From NCBI RefSeq assembly GCF_000969905.1, contig NZ_CP009520.1, positions 4,092,001-4,156,000 on the forward strand: 64,000 nucleotides of DNA, read 5' to 3'. How positions within the stretch are numbered: position 1 is the first letter of the stretch; the number at the start of each line of letters is the position of its first letter. The notes beneath the pieces were generated by a model that saw only the letters and a program-made list of their open reading frames with translations, was not told the DNA's origin and did not search any database. The DNA comes from Methanosarcina vacuolata Z-761 (GTDB lineage Archaea; Halobacteriota; Methanosarcinia; Methanosarcinales; Methanosarcinaceae). The translations under genes were made by a program, and so were the position numbers. Below, one piece after another: positions 25,254 through 33,787 of this stretch.

Positions 25254-26549
25254 TTACACGAACATGGTTTCGGGGAGACTGGCAGGCATCATTTTCTGCG
25301 TATCTGCAGCCATAGAGACTTTATCCACTGCTTCGAGGAAATCTGCCATCTCAATCAGTTCTTTGTCTTTCCTGACCGCAAACATACCTGCTTCAGTGGC
25401 GATTGCCTTCAGATCCGCTCCACTCATTCCTTCGGTAGCTTTTGCAAGCCTCTTAAAGTCAATATCTCCTGCAAGAGTCATTTTCTCACAGTGGATTTCA
25501 AGAATCTTTCCTCTGGCCTCTACTCCGGGCATTGGGACATGGACAAGCCTGTCAAATCGACCTGGCCTGAGAATTGCCGGGTCAAGGACATCAGGACGGT
25601 TTGTTGCTGCAACAATCCTGATATTTTTTCTTTTGTCAAAGCCATCCATCTCTGCCAGCAGTTGCATAAGCGTCCTCTGAACCTCACGGTCTGCTCCCGT
25701 CGTTTCATTCAAACGCCTTGCAGCAATTGAGTCAAGCTCATCAATGAAAATAATACTTGGAGCCTTTTTCCGGGCCATTTCAAAGATTTCTCTTACGAGT
25801 TTGGAACCGTCCCCAATGTATTTTTGCACGAGTTCAGAGCCTACAACTCTGATAAAGGTTGCATTGGTTCTGTGAGCCACAGCTTTCGCAAGCAGGGTTT
25901 TGCCTGTTCCCGGAAGTCCATAAAGAAGAACTCCCTTAGGAGGATCGATACCTATCCGAGCAAAGCGTTCCGGCTCAATGAGAGGAAGTTCGACAGCTTC
26001 CTGAAGTTCCTGTATTTGCTCATCAAGACCGCCTATCTGGTCATAGTCCACTTCTACGCTTTCGAGGACTTCCATTGCAGCAACAAAAGGTTCTTCTGTA
26101 GATGGAATAACCTCGGCAATGGCAAGCGTATGCTGGTTCAGGGCAACCTTTGCCCCAGGCAGCAGTTTTTTCTCATCGATATACTGTGAGACATTAACCA
26201 GAAACTGAGGTCCGTTGCTGCTTCGGACAATTATCCTATCGTTCTTAATTACATCAATAACCGTACCAATAATGAGCGGAGAGGTCTTCATCCGATCGAG
26301 TTCAGACTGCAGCTTTCGTATTTCTCGTTCGTATTTTATCTTTTGGTTTTCCAGATAACGTTTTTCAGATTCAATCTGGCTGCACTGCTCTTCTAGATAA
26401 CTATTTCGGCTTTCAAGTTGCCTCATTCGGTCCTGGACGCTTTCAGTTACTTCCCCCAGCTCCCCAGGCTCGATTCCGTCATACACAGGTCCGGGCTTAC
26501 CAAGGTGACTGCGCATGCTTTCATCCTTACTTTTAGTACTTTCCGTCAT
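25254..26549 (-). CDS. pan: Proteasome-activating nucleotidase (PAN), AAA+ unfoldase
   Basis: Hexameric regulatory ATPase that unfolds and feeds substrates to the 20S proteasome. The 431-aa protein has an N-terminal coiled coil (~40-88), Pro91 at the coiled-coil/OB junction, an OB domain (~91-150), Walker A GLPGTGKT at 211-218, Walker B IIFIDELD at 266-273, sensor-1 ATNRPD, and the SRH arginines in [14 protein letters not shown] 26549 is chosen (GGAGCTCC upstream) rather than a start 47 codons earlier inside the divergent MBF1 gene. The C-terminus is MFV: it fits hydrophobic-aromatic-X but has Phe where the gate-opening HbYX motif has Tyr. Confidence 0.95.
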   Translation of the reverse strand: MTESTKSKDESMRSHLGKPGPVYDGIEPGELGEVTESVQDRMRQLESRNSYLEEQCSQIESEKRYLENQKIKYEREIRKLQSELDRMKTSPLIIGTVIDVIKNDRIIVRSSNGPQFLVNVSQYIDEKKLLPGAKVALNQHTLAIAEVIPSTEEPFVAAMEVLESVEVDYDQIGGLDEQIQELQEAVELPLIEPERFARIGIDPPKGVLLYGLPGTGKTLLAKAVAHRTNATFIRVVGSELVQKYIGDGSKLVREIFEMARKKAPSIIFIDELDSIAARRLNETTGADREVQRTLMQLLAEMDGFDKRKNIRIVAATNRPDVLDPAILRPGRFDRLVHVPMPGVEARGKILEIHCEKMTLAGDIDFKRLAKATEGMSGADLKAIATEAGMFAVRKDKELIEMADFLEAVDKVSMAADTQKMMPASLPETMFV

Positions 26550-26606
26550 GGAGCTCCGAATAATATTTAAGTTCATACCGTATATAGCGTTTTCGAAGTG
26601 ATCAAT
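26550..26606. promoter_or_regulatory. Short divergent promoter between pan and mbf1
   Basis: Only 57 bp separate the two start codons. It contains AATATTTAAG and GTATATAGC, candidate box A elements for the two directions. Divergent transcripts must start very close to, or inside, the opposing gene. Confidence 0.4.
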
Positions 26607-27092
26607 ATGCAGTGCGAAATATGTGGTGCAGAGATCCGCGGAAAGCCTATATGCATTACAATTGATAACAGCGAGCTCCAGGTCTGCCAAAAATGTGCTC
26701 CTTACGGTAAACCCGTTGATAAGCGAACTCCCGTGTCAAGAAAAGTCTCTCCGGTGGTTCGAACAGTAACACGAACTGTAAATAGGCCAAAAAAGGATTT
26801 TTTCGATATCTTGAAAGACGAACTCCTGGACAACTATGATCAGATTATCCGGGACGCCAGAGAAGCAAAAGGCTGGTCACAGGAAGACCTGGCTGAAAAT
26901 ATCAAAGAAAAAGTATCTTTAATCAAAAAGATAGAACGCAGCGAAATAGTGCCAGAGGACTCCGTCCGGAAGAAACTCGAACACGCTCTTGACATCAAAC
27001 TTACGGAACGTGTAGAGGGTTCAGGACAGGAAGTTTCTCACCTAAAGAAAGATATGACCCTCGGAGATATAGTGAAAATAAAAAGAAAGTAA
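26607..27092 (+). CDS. mbf1: Multiprotein bridging factor 1 (archaeal MBF1)
   Basis: A 161-aa archaeal MBF1: an N-terminal zinc ribbon ([10 protein letters not shown] ... VCQKCAPYG, two C-x2-C pairs), a basic linker (~40-75, many Arg/Lys/Thr), then a Cro/C1-type helix-turn-helix ([37 protein letters not shown]) and a short C-terminal tail. Eukaryotic MBF1 bridges TBP and activators; archaeal MBF1 has been linked to ribosomes. ATG 26607 is preferred over a GTG three codons earlier. It is divergent from pan. Confidence 0.93.
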   Translation: MQCEICGAEIRGKPICITIDNSELQVCQKCAPYGKPVDKRTPVSRKVSPVVRTVTRTVNRPKKDFFDILKDELLDNYDQIIRDAREAKGWSQEDLAENIKEKVSLIKKIERSEIVPEDSVRKKLEHALDIKLTERVEGSGQEVSHLKKDMTLGDIVKIKRK

Positions 27093-27150
27093 ATCTCAAA
27101 GCAGAGAAAAAGAAGTAAATCTCAAAGCAGAGTAAGATAAAGTATTTTAA

Positions 27151-27171
27151 TTGCCGGTTCTATTCCGGCAA
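27151..27171 (+). terminator. Hairpin after mbf1
   Basis: Perfect 7-bp stem TTGCCGG / CCGGCAA with a 7-nt loop, 59 bp after the mbf1 stop. The exit is not T-rich, so it could be RNA structure rather than a terminator. Just before it, AAATCTCAAAGCAGAG is repeated twice. Confidence 0.45.
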
Positions 27172-27210
27172 CAACACCTGGTTTCTGGTAGTTTTCTCCT
27201 TCCGGGAACG

Positions 27211-27262
27211 ACAGAGGGTTAAAGTTGAAGGCATCTCTTAATCCCTTTCCCCTCTGTTTTTA
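27211..27262 (+). terminator. Second hairpin with T-run, likely terminator
   Basis: ACAGAGGG (27211-27218) pairs with CCCTCTGT (27250-27257), followed by TTTTT. It lies in the convergent gap between mbf1 and the TatD-like gene. Confidence 0.55.
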
Positions 27263-27405
27263 CGTGCTTTATTACGGTTTCAGGTCTTTTTTGTTTTAAG
27301 CTTATTCTTTACTTTAAATCTAGTTTTTTAGTTGTTATTCTCTGAACCCCATGCTTCTTTCTTTACCTGTCTCTTCTTATTTGATTTCTATTTTCCGAAA
27401 AACCT

Positions 27406-28248
27406 TTAAATCTCAATTTCGATCTCATATACCTTTTCAGGATTTTCTTTATGAATAACCCAGAAAGGTTCTTCCCCATACGTTTCCATCAGTTTAATGG
27501 TTCTTCTTGGAACTGTTTTCGGGCCTAGTACTGCGCCTGGTCTGTCAGGGTCGTCAATATAATCGGTTTCCATCATGAACCGTGTACCTTCTTCAATCGC
27601 GTGTTCGATTGCCCCTTTTACCGAAATCACTCCTGGAAAAAGCCCAAGTTCCTCACAGGTTTTTACCAGAGGTGGAGAATAGTGTTTGACAACTTTGTAC
27701 ATTTTAATTCCTGTTTTTCTCGCCCTCTCTGCTATATCCTGAAGTTCAGGTTCTCCCACGCTTTCGGTATGAAGCTGGACCGCACAATCCTGTTCTTTCC
27801 CCAGGGAAAAAGCATACTCCATAACCTCATTCGAAGCTGTCCATACTTCTGCAGGCACAGGGTAATGAGGGCGCCCTGACTTTATCCCTACGGCAAGCCC
27901 CTTTTCAACATATCCTGAGGCAAGTTCAAGTCCTTTCTTCATGATCTCTGTAGCTTCCTGCAGTTCCAGATACTCGGTAAGCCTTGAGATTTCTGCAGGA
28001 TGGACACCCAGTACAGGAAAAACTCCAACTCCCAGCTCCCTGATTTTTGACGCTATTTTTATAGTTTCGTCAAAAACCTGAATGTAGTCTTCAGGTTTGT
28101 TGACTGTTATTCCAAGCGACCAGCTAGGTTTGGTGACCAGAATTATATGAGTTCCTCCAGAGTTCTTGAAATCCTTTACTGCTTCGAGCCCCCTGGATCT
28201 GAAGTCGATATGCATGTGATTATCGGTAATAGGTATTTTTGCAGACAT
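27406..28248 (-). CDS. TatD-related metal-dependent hydrolase
   Basis: A 280-aa TIM-barrel hydrolase of the archaeal TatD/amidohydrolase type. The first metal motif, DNHMHID, is near residues 6-12. FPVLGVHPAEI, GLAVGIKSGRPHY, a central HTE (VQLHTESVGE), KHYSPP, and METDYIDDP with the closing Asp all fit the family. The substrate is unknown: bacterial TatD is a 3'-5' exonuclease, while archaeal relatives are unstudied. ATG 28248 has GAGGG seven bases upstream, better than an ATG two codons earlier. It stands alone, convergent with mbf1. Confidence 0.8.
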   Translation of the reverse strand: MSAKIPITDNHMHIDFRSRGLEAVKDFKNSGGTHIILVTKPSWSLGITVNKPEDYIQVFDETIKIASKIRELGVGVFPVLGVHPAEISRLTEYLELQEATEIMKKGLELASGYVEKGLAVGIKSGRPHYPVPAEVWTASNEVMEYAFSLGKEQDCAVQLHTESVGEPELQDIAERARKTGIKMYKVVKHYSPPLVKTCEELGLFPGVISVKGAIEHAIEEGTRFMMETDYIDDPDRPGAVLGPKTVPRRTIKLMETYGEEPFWVIHKENPEKVYEIEIEI

Positions 28249-28543
28249 TTTCATCCCTCAAAGGTATGAAGTTACGGATAAGTCCGGAATAGTATTTTCT
28301 GAAAATCTGGATTCGATTTTTAGAAATGTGCGCAAGTATCTATGTATAGTGTCCAACTTTGCGTTAGAGATTGCTCGACATGTTAGAGATTGCTCAGCAT
28401 ACTATTAATTACCCAAAACTTGAAATATATAGCCTTACGTTGAGTACGCTGAAAGATTCAATTATTCTTACCGAACTTTGAAAAGTTCCCCTTTTTTAGC
28501 TTTTCAGTCGCTACGGTTCTTTAAATACGAACCCTAAGATCTG
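28249..28543. other. Intergenic region between the TatD-like and icd/leuB-like genes
   Basis: A 295-bp divergent promoter region, AT-rich. A short direct repeat, GTTAGAGATTGCTC, occurs twice at about 28362-28395. No gene is seen. Confidence 0.35.
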
Positions 28544-29581
28544 GTGATAATTATGAGTAAAACCGCAGCAGTAATCAAAGGTGACGGGGTAGGCCCCGAG
28601 CTTGTAGATGCAATGCTTAAAGTAACAGAAGCCGCTGGCACAGACGTTGAATTTGTTATGTGCGAAGCAGGAGCCGGCTGGTGGGAAAAGCATGGAGGAA
28701 ACTCCCTTATTCCGGATGAGACATGGGACATCCTTGACAGTTCAGACGCCTGTTTTAAAGGGCCGACAACCACACCCGGAGGGATAGGCTCTCCAAGAAG
28801 TGTGGCTGTATCTATAAGAAGTAAGTATAATCTATATGCAAATGTCAGACCAATAAAGACTTTCCCCAATTCAAGTGCTCCTCTTGGAGATGTGGAAATG
28901 ATTTGTGTGCGCGAGGGCACAGAAGGCCTTTATATAGGAGAGGAAATCCAGCTTACAGATGATGTTGCAATTGCAATTCGTAAAATCACACGCACAGCAT
29001 CCAACAAGATTGCCAGCTATGCTTTCGAGGAAGCAAAGAGAAGAGGCTATGACGCTGTTGTGCCCATCCATAAGAGCAATATTCTGAAACTGACATGCGG
29101 CTCTTTCTTAGAAGAGGTAGAAAAAGTTGGGCAGAATTATCCAGGTATCGAGATCTGGCCTTATCACATAGACAACATTGCCCAGCAACTGATAAAGAAC
29201 CCGCAGATATTCAATAAAAAGGTTCTTCTTTCTACAAACCTCTTTATGGACGTAATAAGTGAGGAATGCTCAGCCCTGGTAGGCAGTATTGGGCTGATCT
29301 ACTCTGCCAATATCGGGGACTCTTTCGCAATGTTTGAACCTGCTCACGGGTCAGCTCCAAAGTATGCAGGCCAGGACAAGGTTAATCCTGTCGCAACCGT
29401 ACTTGCAGGCGCATGGATGCTTGATTACCTTGGCGAAAAGGAAAAATCCGAAGCGATATTTACAGCTACAAAACGCGTAATTTCCGAAGGTAAGTATGTA
29501 ACTTACGATCTCGGAGGCAATGCAAAACTCAGTCAGATGGCTAATGAGATTGCAAAGTATACGGCAGAAATTCTCAAATAA
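28544..29581 (+). CDS. Isocitrate/isopropylmalate dehydrogenase family protein, likely isocitrate dehydrogenase
   Basis: Beta-decarboxylating dehydrogenase, 345 aa. Motifs: IKGDGVGPELVDAML, KGPTTTPGGIGSPRSVAVSIRSKYNLYANVRPIKTFP (substrate arginines), REGTEGLYIGEE, VPIHKSNILKLTCG, and the metal/NAD(P) segment TNLFMDVISEECSALVGSIGL followed by FEPAHGSAPKYAGQDKVNP. The 'S..S' phosphorylation-loop region SPRSVAVSIR is compatible with isocitrate. Methanosarcina runs an oxidative partial TCA route from citrate to 2-oxoglutarate. This gene sits tail to tail with a synthase of the HMGL/DRE-TIM family, which supports that role. Isopropylmalate or homoisocitrate activity is not excluded. GGTGAT precedes the ATG. 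Confidence 0.82.
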   Translation: MIIMSKTAAVIKGDGVGPELVDAMLKVTEAAGTDVEFVMCEAGAGWWEKHGGNSLIPDETWDILDSSDACFKGPTTTPGGIGSPRSVAVSIRSKYNLYANVRPIKTFPNSSAPLGDVEMICVREGTEGLYIGEEIQLTDDVAIAIRKITRTASNKIASYAFEEAKRRGYDAVVPIHKSNILKLTCGSFLEEVEKVGQNYPGIEIWPYHIDNIAQQLIKNPQIFNKKVLLSTNLFMDVISEECSALVGSIGLIYSANIGDSFAMFEPAHGSAPKYAGQDKVNPVATVLAGAWMLDYLGEKEKSEAIFTATKRVISEGKYVTYDLGGNAKLSQMANEIAKYTAEILK

Positions 29582-29589
29582 GAAAATAA

Positions 29590-29624
29590 TGAAGGAAATA
29601 CCTTTTCATTCCTTCACTTTTTTT
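29590..29624. terminator. Shared bidirectional terminator
   Basis: Stem TGAAGGAA / TTCCTTCA (29590-29616) followed by eight T on the plus strand, lying between two convergent genes. It directly precedes (and slightly overlaps) the 3' end of the minus-strand gene. Confidence 0.55.
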
Positions 29625-30933
29625 TATCAGAATCGGTTATCTTTGCTTTATTTTTCAATTTTCCTCGACCTGTGCGTCCCGGATTGCAGATGGGCTGGTA
29701 AAGAAAATATTTTTCGACATAACCCAGAAGCTCTTCATCTGATATGCAGGAAACCCTCTCTTCATTATCATAGAGATTCTGGATTTCGTTCTGGATATTC
29801 AGAAGTCTGGGGTCGTCTTTTTCCACAATGGTTTCAATATCAAGAAGGTCATTTAAGGTCTCCTGAATTTTATAACGGATAACTTCCAGACCCGAAGAGT
29901 CACCTATAAGCAGGAGCCGCTTTCCTCCTACCAGTTCTGGAGGGTAAGGCTCATAGTTAAAGGGATTTTTAAGGACGCCTGCAGCATGTATTCCGGATTC
30001 GTGAGCGAAAATATTATTCCCGACCACGGCTTTGTTCCTGGGAACCCGCAGTCCCAATTCTTTTTCCATGAATCTTGCAAAGCGTGTAACTGGTTCAAGG
30101 TTATATTTTTCAAAACCTTCTACCCTATCTCTCAGGAAAAGCAGGATTTTTTCCATCTCGCTATTTCCTGCACGTTCTCCTATACCCAGGAAAGTTACGC
30201 TTGTCCAGTTAGCTCCGTGCCAGTAACCTGCAATGGAACTTGCTGACCCGAACCCGTAATCGTCATGAATATGGGTTTCTATATTTTTTACCCCGATTTC
30301 TTCTTTGAGGTGCTGCACAATTTTCGGGATTCCATAAGGCTCATCGACACTAACGAAGGGCATCCCGTATCCGACAGTATCACAGACCCGGATAATACAG
30401 TCAGGGTCGATTTCGATAATATTTTCAACTAGCGGGAAAACAAAGCCATAATTGTCTGCTCTTGTCATATCTTCGAGGTGAGCCCGTGTACGAAGTCCGT
30501 GGTCGACTGCATACTGAAGGGCATCCAGATATTTCTCTTCGGCTTCTTCCCTGCCTGAGAGTTTCATCTTGGAAAAAATATGCGTATCCGACACAGACAT
30601 CAGGATTCCTGTTTCTTTTAGCCCATCAACTTCGAGAATTTTGTCTATATCGGCTCTTGAAGCTCTTGCCCAGCCTGTGATTTCGGGAAACTCATACCCT
30701 ATATCAAGCATTAGATCTACAGCATCTCTATCCCTCTTATTGAATACGAAGGCCTCAAGTTTTTCGATTCCTATCTCGTGCAGATACTCATAGATTTGGA
30801 GCTTGTGTTCTCTGCTAAGGACGATTCCCGGCATCTGGGAACCATCACGGATAGTGCTGTCACTTATGTACACGTCATTTCCATAGGGCAGCTTTAGTTT
30901 GGGCAGATCTTCATATGATTCGTAAACTTTCAT
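29614..30933 (-). CDS. DRE-TIM acyltransferase (2-isopropylmalate/homocitrate/Re-citrate synthase family)
   Basis: A 439-aa enzyme of the HMGL-like (DRE-TIM) family, which condenses acetyl-CoA with an alpha-keto acid. The catalytic opening is DSTIRDGSQ at residues 25-33. The metal His pair is in ETHIHDDYGFGS, and the ERAGNSEMEK loop and GNNIFAHESGIHAAGVLKNP segment are complete. There is no LeuA-type C-terminal regulatory domain of usual length; the last ~90 residues are short and end in a Lys-rich tail. The substrate cannot be read off directly. The tail-to-tail neighbour is a probable isocitrate dehydrogenase, so a Re-citrate synthase is a reasonable hypothesis. ATG 30933, with GGAGG upstream, is preferred to one at 30990. 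Confidence 0.8.
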   Translation of the reverse strand: MKVYESYEDLPKLKLPYGNDVYISDSTIRDGSQMPGIVLSREHKLQIYEYLHEIGIEKLEAFVFNKRDRDAVDLMLDIGYEFPEITGWARASRADIDKILEVDGLKETGILMSVSDTHIFSKMKLSGREEAEEKYLDALQYAVDHGLRTRAHLEDMTRADNYGFVFPLVENIIEIDPDCIIRVCDTVGYGMPFVSVDEPYGIPKIVQHLKEEIGVKNIETHIHDDYGFGSASSIAGYWHGANWTSVTFLGIGERAGNSEMEKILLFLRDRVEGFEKYNLEPVTRFARFMEKELGLRVPRNKAVVGNNIFAHESGIHAAGVLKNPFNYEPYPPELVGGKRLLLIGDSSGLEVIRYKIQETLNDLLDIETIVEKDDPRLLNIQNEIQNLYDNEERVSCISDEELLGYVEKYFLYQPICNPGRTGRGKLKNKAKITDSDKKK

Positions 30934-31727
30934 CACTTTTCCTCCTTTATTCAGGTGGCAGGGCCCTGTATTGATAGAGCGGGATTTCACTGCAAAGATC
31001 TTCCTGTGAAAAAGATATATTTCAGGTATACAGGTCAGAAAATAAGTTGCATTTAACCTAAGAACCCTAATTCTTGTTTAAAAAACACTCTTTTGGGGGA
31101 GCACTTACTACTGTTCTTCAAAACAGCATCTTACATTCTATGTCAAGATTTATATTATGCCGAGTTTAGATTATGTGAGATTCAATACTTAAGTATATGT
31201 CGTTATAATTAAAATTTTTTTCTTTTAAAATATTCAATATGTTTTCATATTCATGTATTTATTTAATCTATAGTGCCTATACTATTTTAACTTACCAGGG
31301 GTGATAGGAGACACTGCTTCTTATTCCTTTTGAAAAATTCCCGGAGATTTCCCGAAAAAAAAGCTGATTAGCATTGATGTATAAGGTTCGTCTAAAGCTT
31401 TTCTTGCAGAAGTTTTATCTGTTTTTTTAGAGCCTCATGAAAGTTTACTTTCCTATCCTGCCCTTCTTACCGGTAATAAGGTATATCTACAACAAGTTAT
31501 ATTTATATTCGAGCTGATCTGAAAAATCTGACTTAATTATAAATCTGATTTAGCTATAAACTTGATTTAATTATGTTTGTGTATATATGTAATTGGCTTT
31601 GAACAATGCATATTTTCCAGTTTTCCAGCTCTGATTAATAAGTCGGTTAGTAAATAAAATTAAGAATTATATAAGTATATATTTAATTACGTTTTGTATA
31701 TTTGCTTTACTTTATCCCGAGGTAAAC
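30934..31727. other. 794-bp AT-rich region upstream of the cobalamin operon
   Basis: I see no gene. It contains many TTTAATTAT/ATTTAGCTAT short repeats around 31520-31575. A TTATATAAG box A near 31668 is ~58 bp ahead of cbiT and is its likely promoter. I looked for the cobalamin riboswitch core (the B12 box) and did not see one. Confidence 0.4.
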
Positions 31728-32282
31728 ATGTCCGAAATAATAAGCGTTAGCGGCGGTCCGACAAAACCTGAAATCATTGCTGTGTCCCTTTCCAAACTCG
31801 GGCTGCGGGACGGAGATCGGTTTGCAGATGTAGGCTGCGGTACGGGATCGATATCGATTGAAGCCACAAAACTTGCCCGGAACCTCACTATCTATGCGAT
31901 AGATGCCCGAAAAGAGGCTCTGAGAGCCACTGAAATGAATTTCAAAAATTTCAATATAAAAAATGCCCGGATTTTAGCTGGCGAGGCCTCGGATCTACTG
32001 AGTTCGGAAAGTTTTACTGATACTATTGACTGTGCTTTTGTCGGCGGGACAAAAAATATTGGTTCTGTGCTTGAGACCCTTGTTAAGAAAAAAGCTAGAA
32101 GTATTGTGGTAAACGCAGTCCGAATAGAAACAGTTGTCAGGACAATTGAGGCAATGAAAAAACTTGGAATTTTTGATGAAGTAGTCCATATTTCGGTTTC
32201 GAGAAGTGCACCAATTGCCGGCGAAACAATGTTTAAACCTGAAAACCCGGTATACATCATTGTTGGAAAAAAGCAAAACTGA
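31728..32282 (+). CDS. cbiT: Cobalt-precorrin-6B/7 C15-methyltransferase (decarboxylating) CbiT
   Basis: SAM-dependent methyltransferase of anaerobic B12 synthesis: methylates C15 and decarboxylates the C12 acetate of the corrin ring. 184 aa, class I Rossmann fold with FADVGCGTGSISIEA (SAM binding, residues ~35-50) and the family-specific N-terminus GGPTKPEI. It is the first gene of the cbiT-L-F-G-G-H-C operon. GAGGTAAAC precedes the ATG. The partner CbiE domain is not fused and is not in this window. Confidence 0.93.
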   Translation: MSEIISVSGGPTKPEIIAVSLSKLGLRDGDRFADVGCGTGSISIEATKLARNLTIYAIDARKEALRATEMNFKNFNIKNARILAGEASDLLSSESFTDTIDCAFVGGTKNIGSVLETLVKKKARSIVVNAVRIETVVRTIEAMKKLGIFDEVVHISVSRSAPIAGETMFKPENPVYIIVGKKQN

Positions 32283-32342
32283 AAATTGTCTTATAATTTA
32301 AGTCTTCTTTACATTTATTTTTATAATTTATGGAGCGAGAGC

Positions 32343-32951
32343 ATGTTAATCGGAGTAGGACTTGGTCCCGGAGACCCTGAACTTTTAACCCTCAAAGCAG
32401 TGAATGTTTTGAAAAACAGCGATAAGGTATATGTGCCAGGCCGCCTGGCAAAAGATCTTGTGGCTCCTTACGCAGATGCCGAAATCCTTGAGTTTCCCAT
32501 GATAAGGGATATTGAGGTCCTTAATTCTCTCTGGAAAGAAAATGCTGACAGGATAGCAGAAGAGGCAAGAGAAGGCAATGTAGCTTTCGGGCTTATAGGC
32601 GACCCAAACTTTTTCTCTACGTTTTCCCATCTCAAAAAAGTAATGCGCAAGCACTATCCAGATGTAGAACTTGCAACCATACCTGGCATAAGTTCGATCA
32701 CGTCCTTTGCCGCCAGGACCGATGTTGCGGTTGAGAGCTCTTTTGAGGTCAGCGACGGTTCTGAAATAGGATATATGATTCACCTGAAGGCTACGAAACC
32801 GAAATCCATAGTTAAACAGCTTGAAACTGAAGGATATACGGAGTTTATCTTTGCAGAAAAACTCTTTTCGGACAACGAGCTCATAATCCGGAAGAAAGAA
32901 GAAATTCCGGAGAAGGGAAACTACTTCAGCATCATTTACGGAAAGAAATGA
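32343..32951 (+). CDS. cbiL: Precorrin-2/cobalt-factor II C20-methyltransferase CbiL
   Basis: Class III (tetrapyrrole) methyltransferase, 202 aa. Motifs: IGVGLGPGDPELLTLKAV (residues 3-20), FGLIGDPNFFSTFSHL and IPGISSITSFAA. It adds the C20 methyl group to cobalt-factor II. The gene is shorter than many CbiL (about 230 aa). ATG 32343 (GGAGCGAGAG upstream) is chosen over an in-frame start at 32286. It lies 60 bp after cbiT. Confidence 0.92.
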   Translation: MLIGVGLGPGDPELLTLKAVNVLKNSDKVYVPGRLAKDLVAPYADAEILEFPMIRDIEVLNSLWKENADRIAEEAREGNVAFGLIGDPNFFSTFSHLKKVMRKHYPDVELATIPGISSITSFAARTDVAVESSFEVSDGSEIGYMIHLKATKPKSIVKQLETEGYTEFIFAEKLFSDNELIIRKKEEIPEKGNYFSIIYGKK

Positions 32952-32961
32952 AAGTGAATGA

Positions 32962-33028
32962 CGTAATATTCAAACTTACATGAATTCGTGCAACTTACAT
33001 AAATTCGCGTAACTTACATAATTTTGAA
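32962..33028. repeat. Short tandem repeat inside the cobalamin operon
   Basis: The unit AACTTACATRAATTCGYG repeats about three times between cbiL and cbiF. It separates two genes that are presumably co-transcribed. Confidence 0.6.
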
Positions 33029-33058
33029 ATGAAACACGAAAGCAAAGGGAATGGTCAG

Positions 33059-33787
33059 ATGGAAAGGAAAGTATATTTTGTGGGAGCAGGCCCGGGAAAC
33101 CCGAAACTCATTACCGTACTTGGGCGTGAAATGCTTGAAAAAGCCGACCTTGTGATGTATGCTGGCTCTCTGGTAAACCCTGAGGTTCTTAATTACACGC
33201 AGGGAGAAACAGTGGATAGTTATGGATTAACCCTCGAAGAAACCACTAAAATAATTGCGGACGCTGTAGATGCAGGGAAATTCGTTGTTCGCCTTCACAG
33301 CGGAGATCCATCTCTTTATGGTTCTGTCATAGAGCAGATGGAAGAGCTCAGGAAACACGATATAGAAGTCGAAAGAGTTGCAGGGGTTTCCTCGATTTTT
33401 GCAAGCTCTGCGGCTCTTGGCACACAGTTGACTCTTAACGGCGTTTCAGATACTCTAATTATTACCCGTCCTGCCGGAAAAACCCTGGAAAAAGACCTTA
33501 TCCCCGAGCTTTCTGCCTACAATACTACTATGGCAATCTTCCTTGGCACGCAAAAAATAAGGGAAATTATGGAAAAAGTCCGCTGCCCGAAGGATACGCC
33601 TGTTGCAGTAGTGTTTCACGCGTCCTGGGAGGACGAAGAAATCATCACCGGAACTGTGGAAGATATCGCAGACAAGGTGAAGGATGCAGGGATTAAACGT
33701 TCAGCAATGATAATTATCGGTGGGGTTGTTGACCCTAAAAATTACAGGAGGTCCTACCTATACGGAGTAGCCCAGGAACCGTTGTAA
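33059..33787 (+). CDS. cbiF: Cobalt-precorrin-4 C11-methyltransferase CbiF
   Basis: Class III methyltransferase, 242 aa. [19 protein letters not shown] at the N-terminus, [32 protein letters not shown] and [15 protein letters not shown] are CbiF-type. It methylates C11, preparing ring contraction chemistry. Start ATG 33059 is preferred on homology; an in-frame ATG at 33029 is possible. The last ~9 codons overlap the predicted start of cbiG in another frame. Confidence 0.94.
   Translation: MERKVYFVGAGPGNPKLITVLGREMLEKADLVMYAGSLVNPEVLNYTQGETVDSYGLTLEETTKIIADAVDAGKFVVRLHSGDPSLYGSVIEQMEELRKHDIEVERVAGVSSIFASSAALGTQLTLNGVSDTLIITRPAGKTLEKDLIPELSAYNTTMAIFLGTQKIREIMEKVRCPKDTPVAVVFHASWEDEEIITGTVEDIADKVKDAGIKRSAMIIIGGVVDPKNYRRSYLYGVAQEPL
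33746..33762 (+). promoter_or_regulatory. Shine-Dalgarno and non-canonical AUA start of cbiG
   Basis: AGGAGGT at 33746-33752 (a perfect anti-SD match), then seven bases, then ATA at 33760-33762 in the cbiG frame. No ATG, GTG or TTG exists in this frame between the preceding stop (33736-33738) and 33928. Confidence 0.55.

Noticed and set aside
30934-31727. Cobalamin riboswitch ahead of cbiT
   Set aside because: No B12-box-like core was seen, and the region is AT-rich and unstructured.
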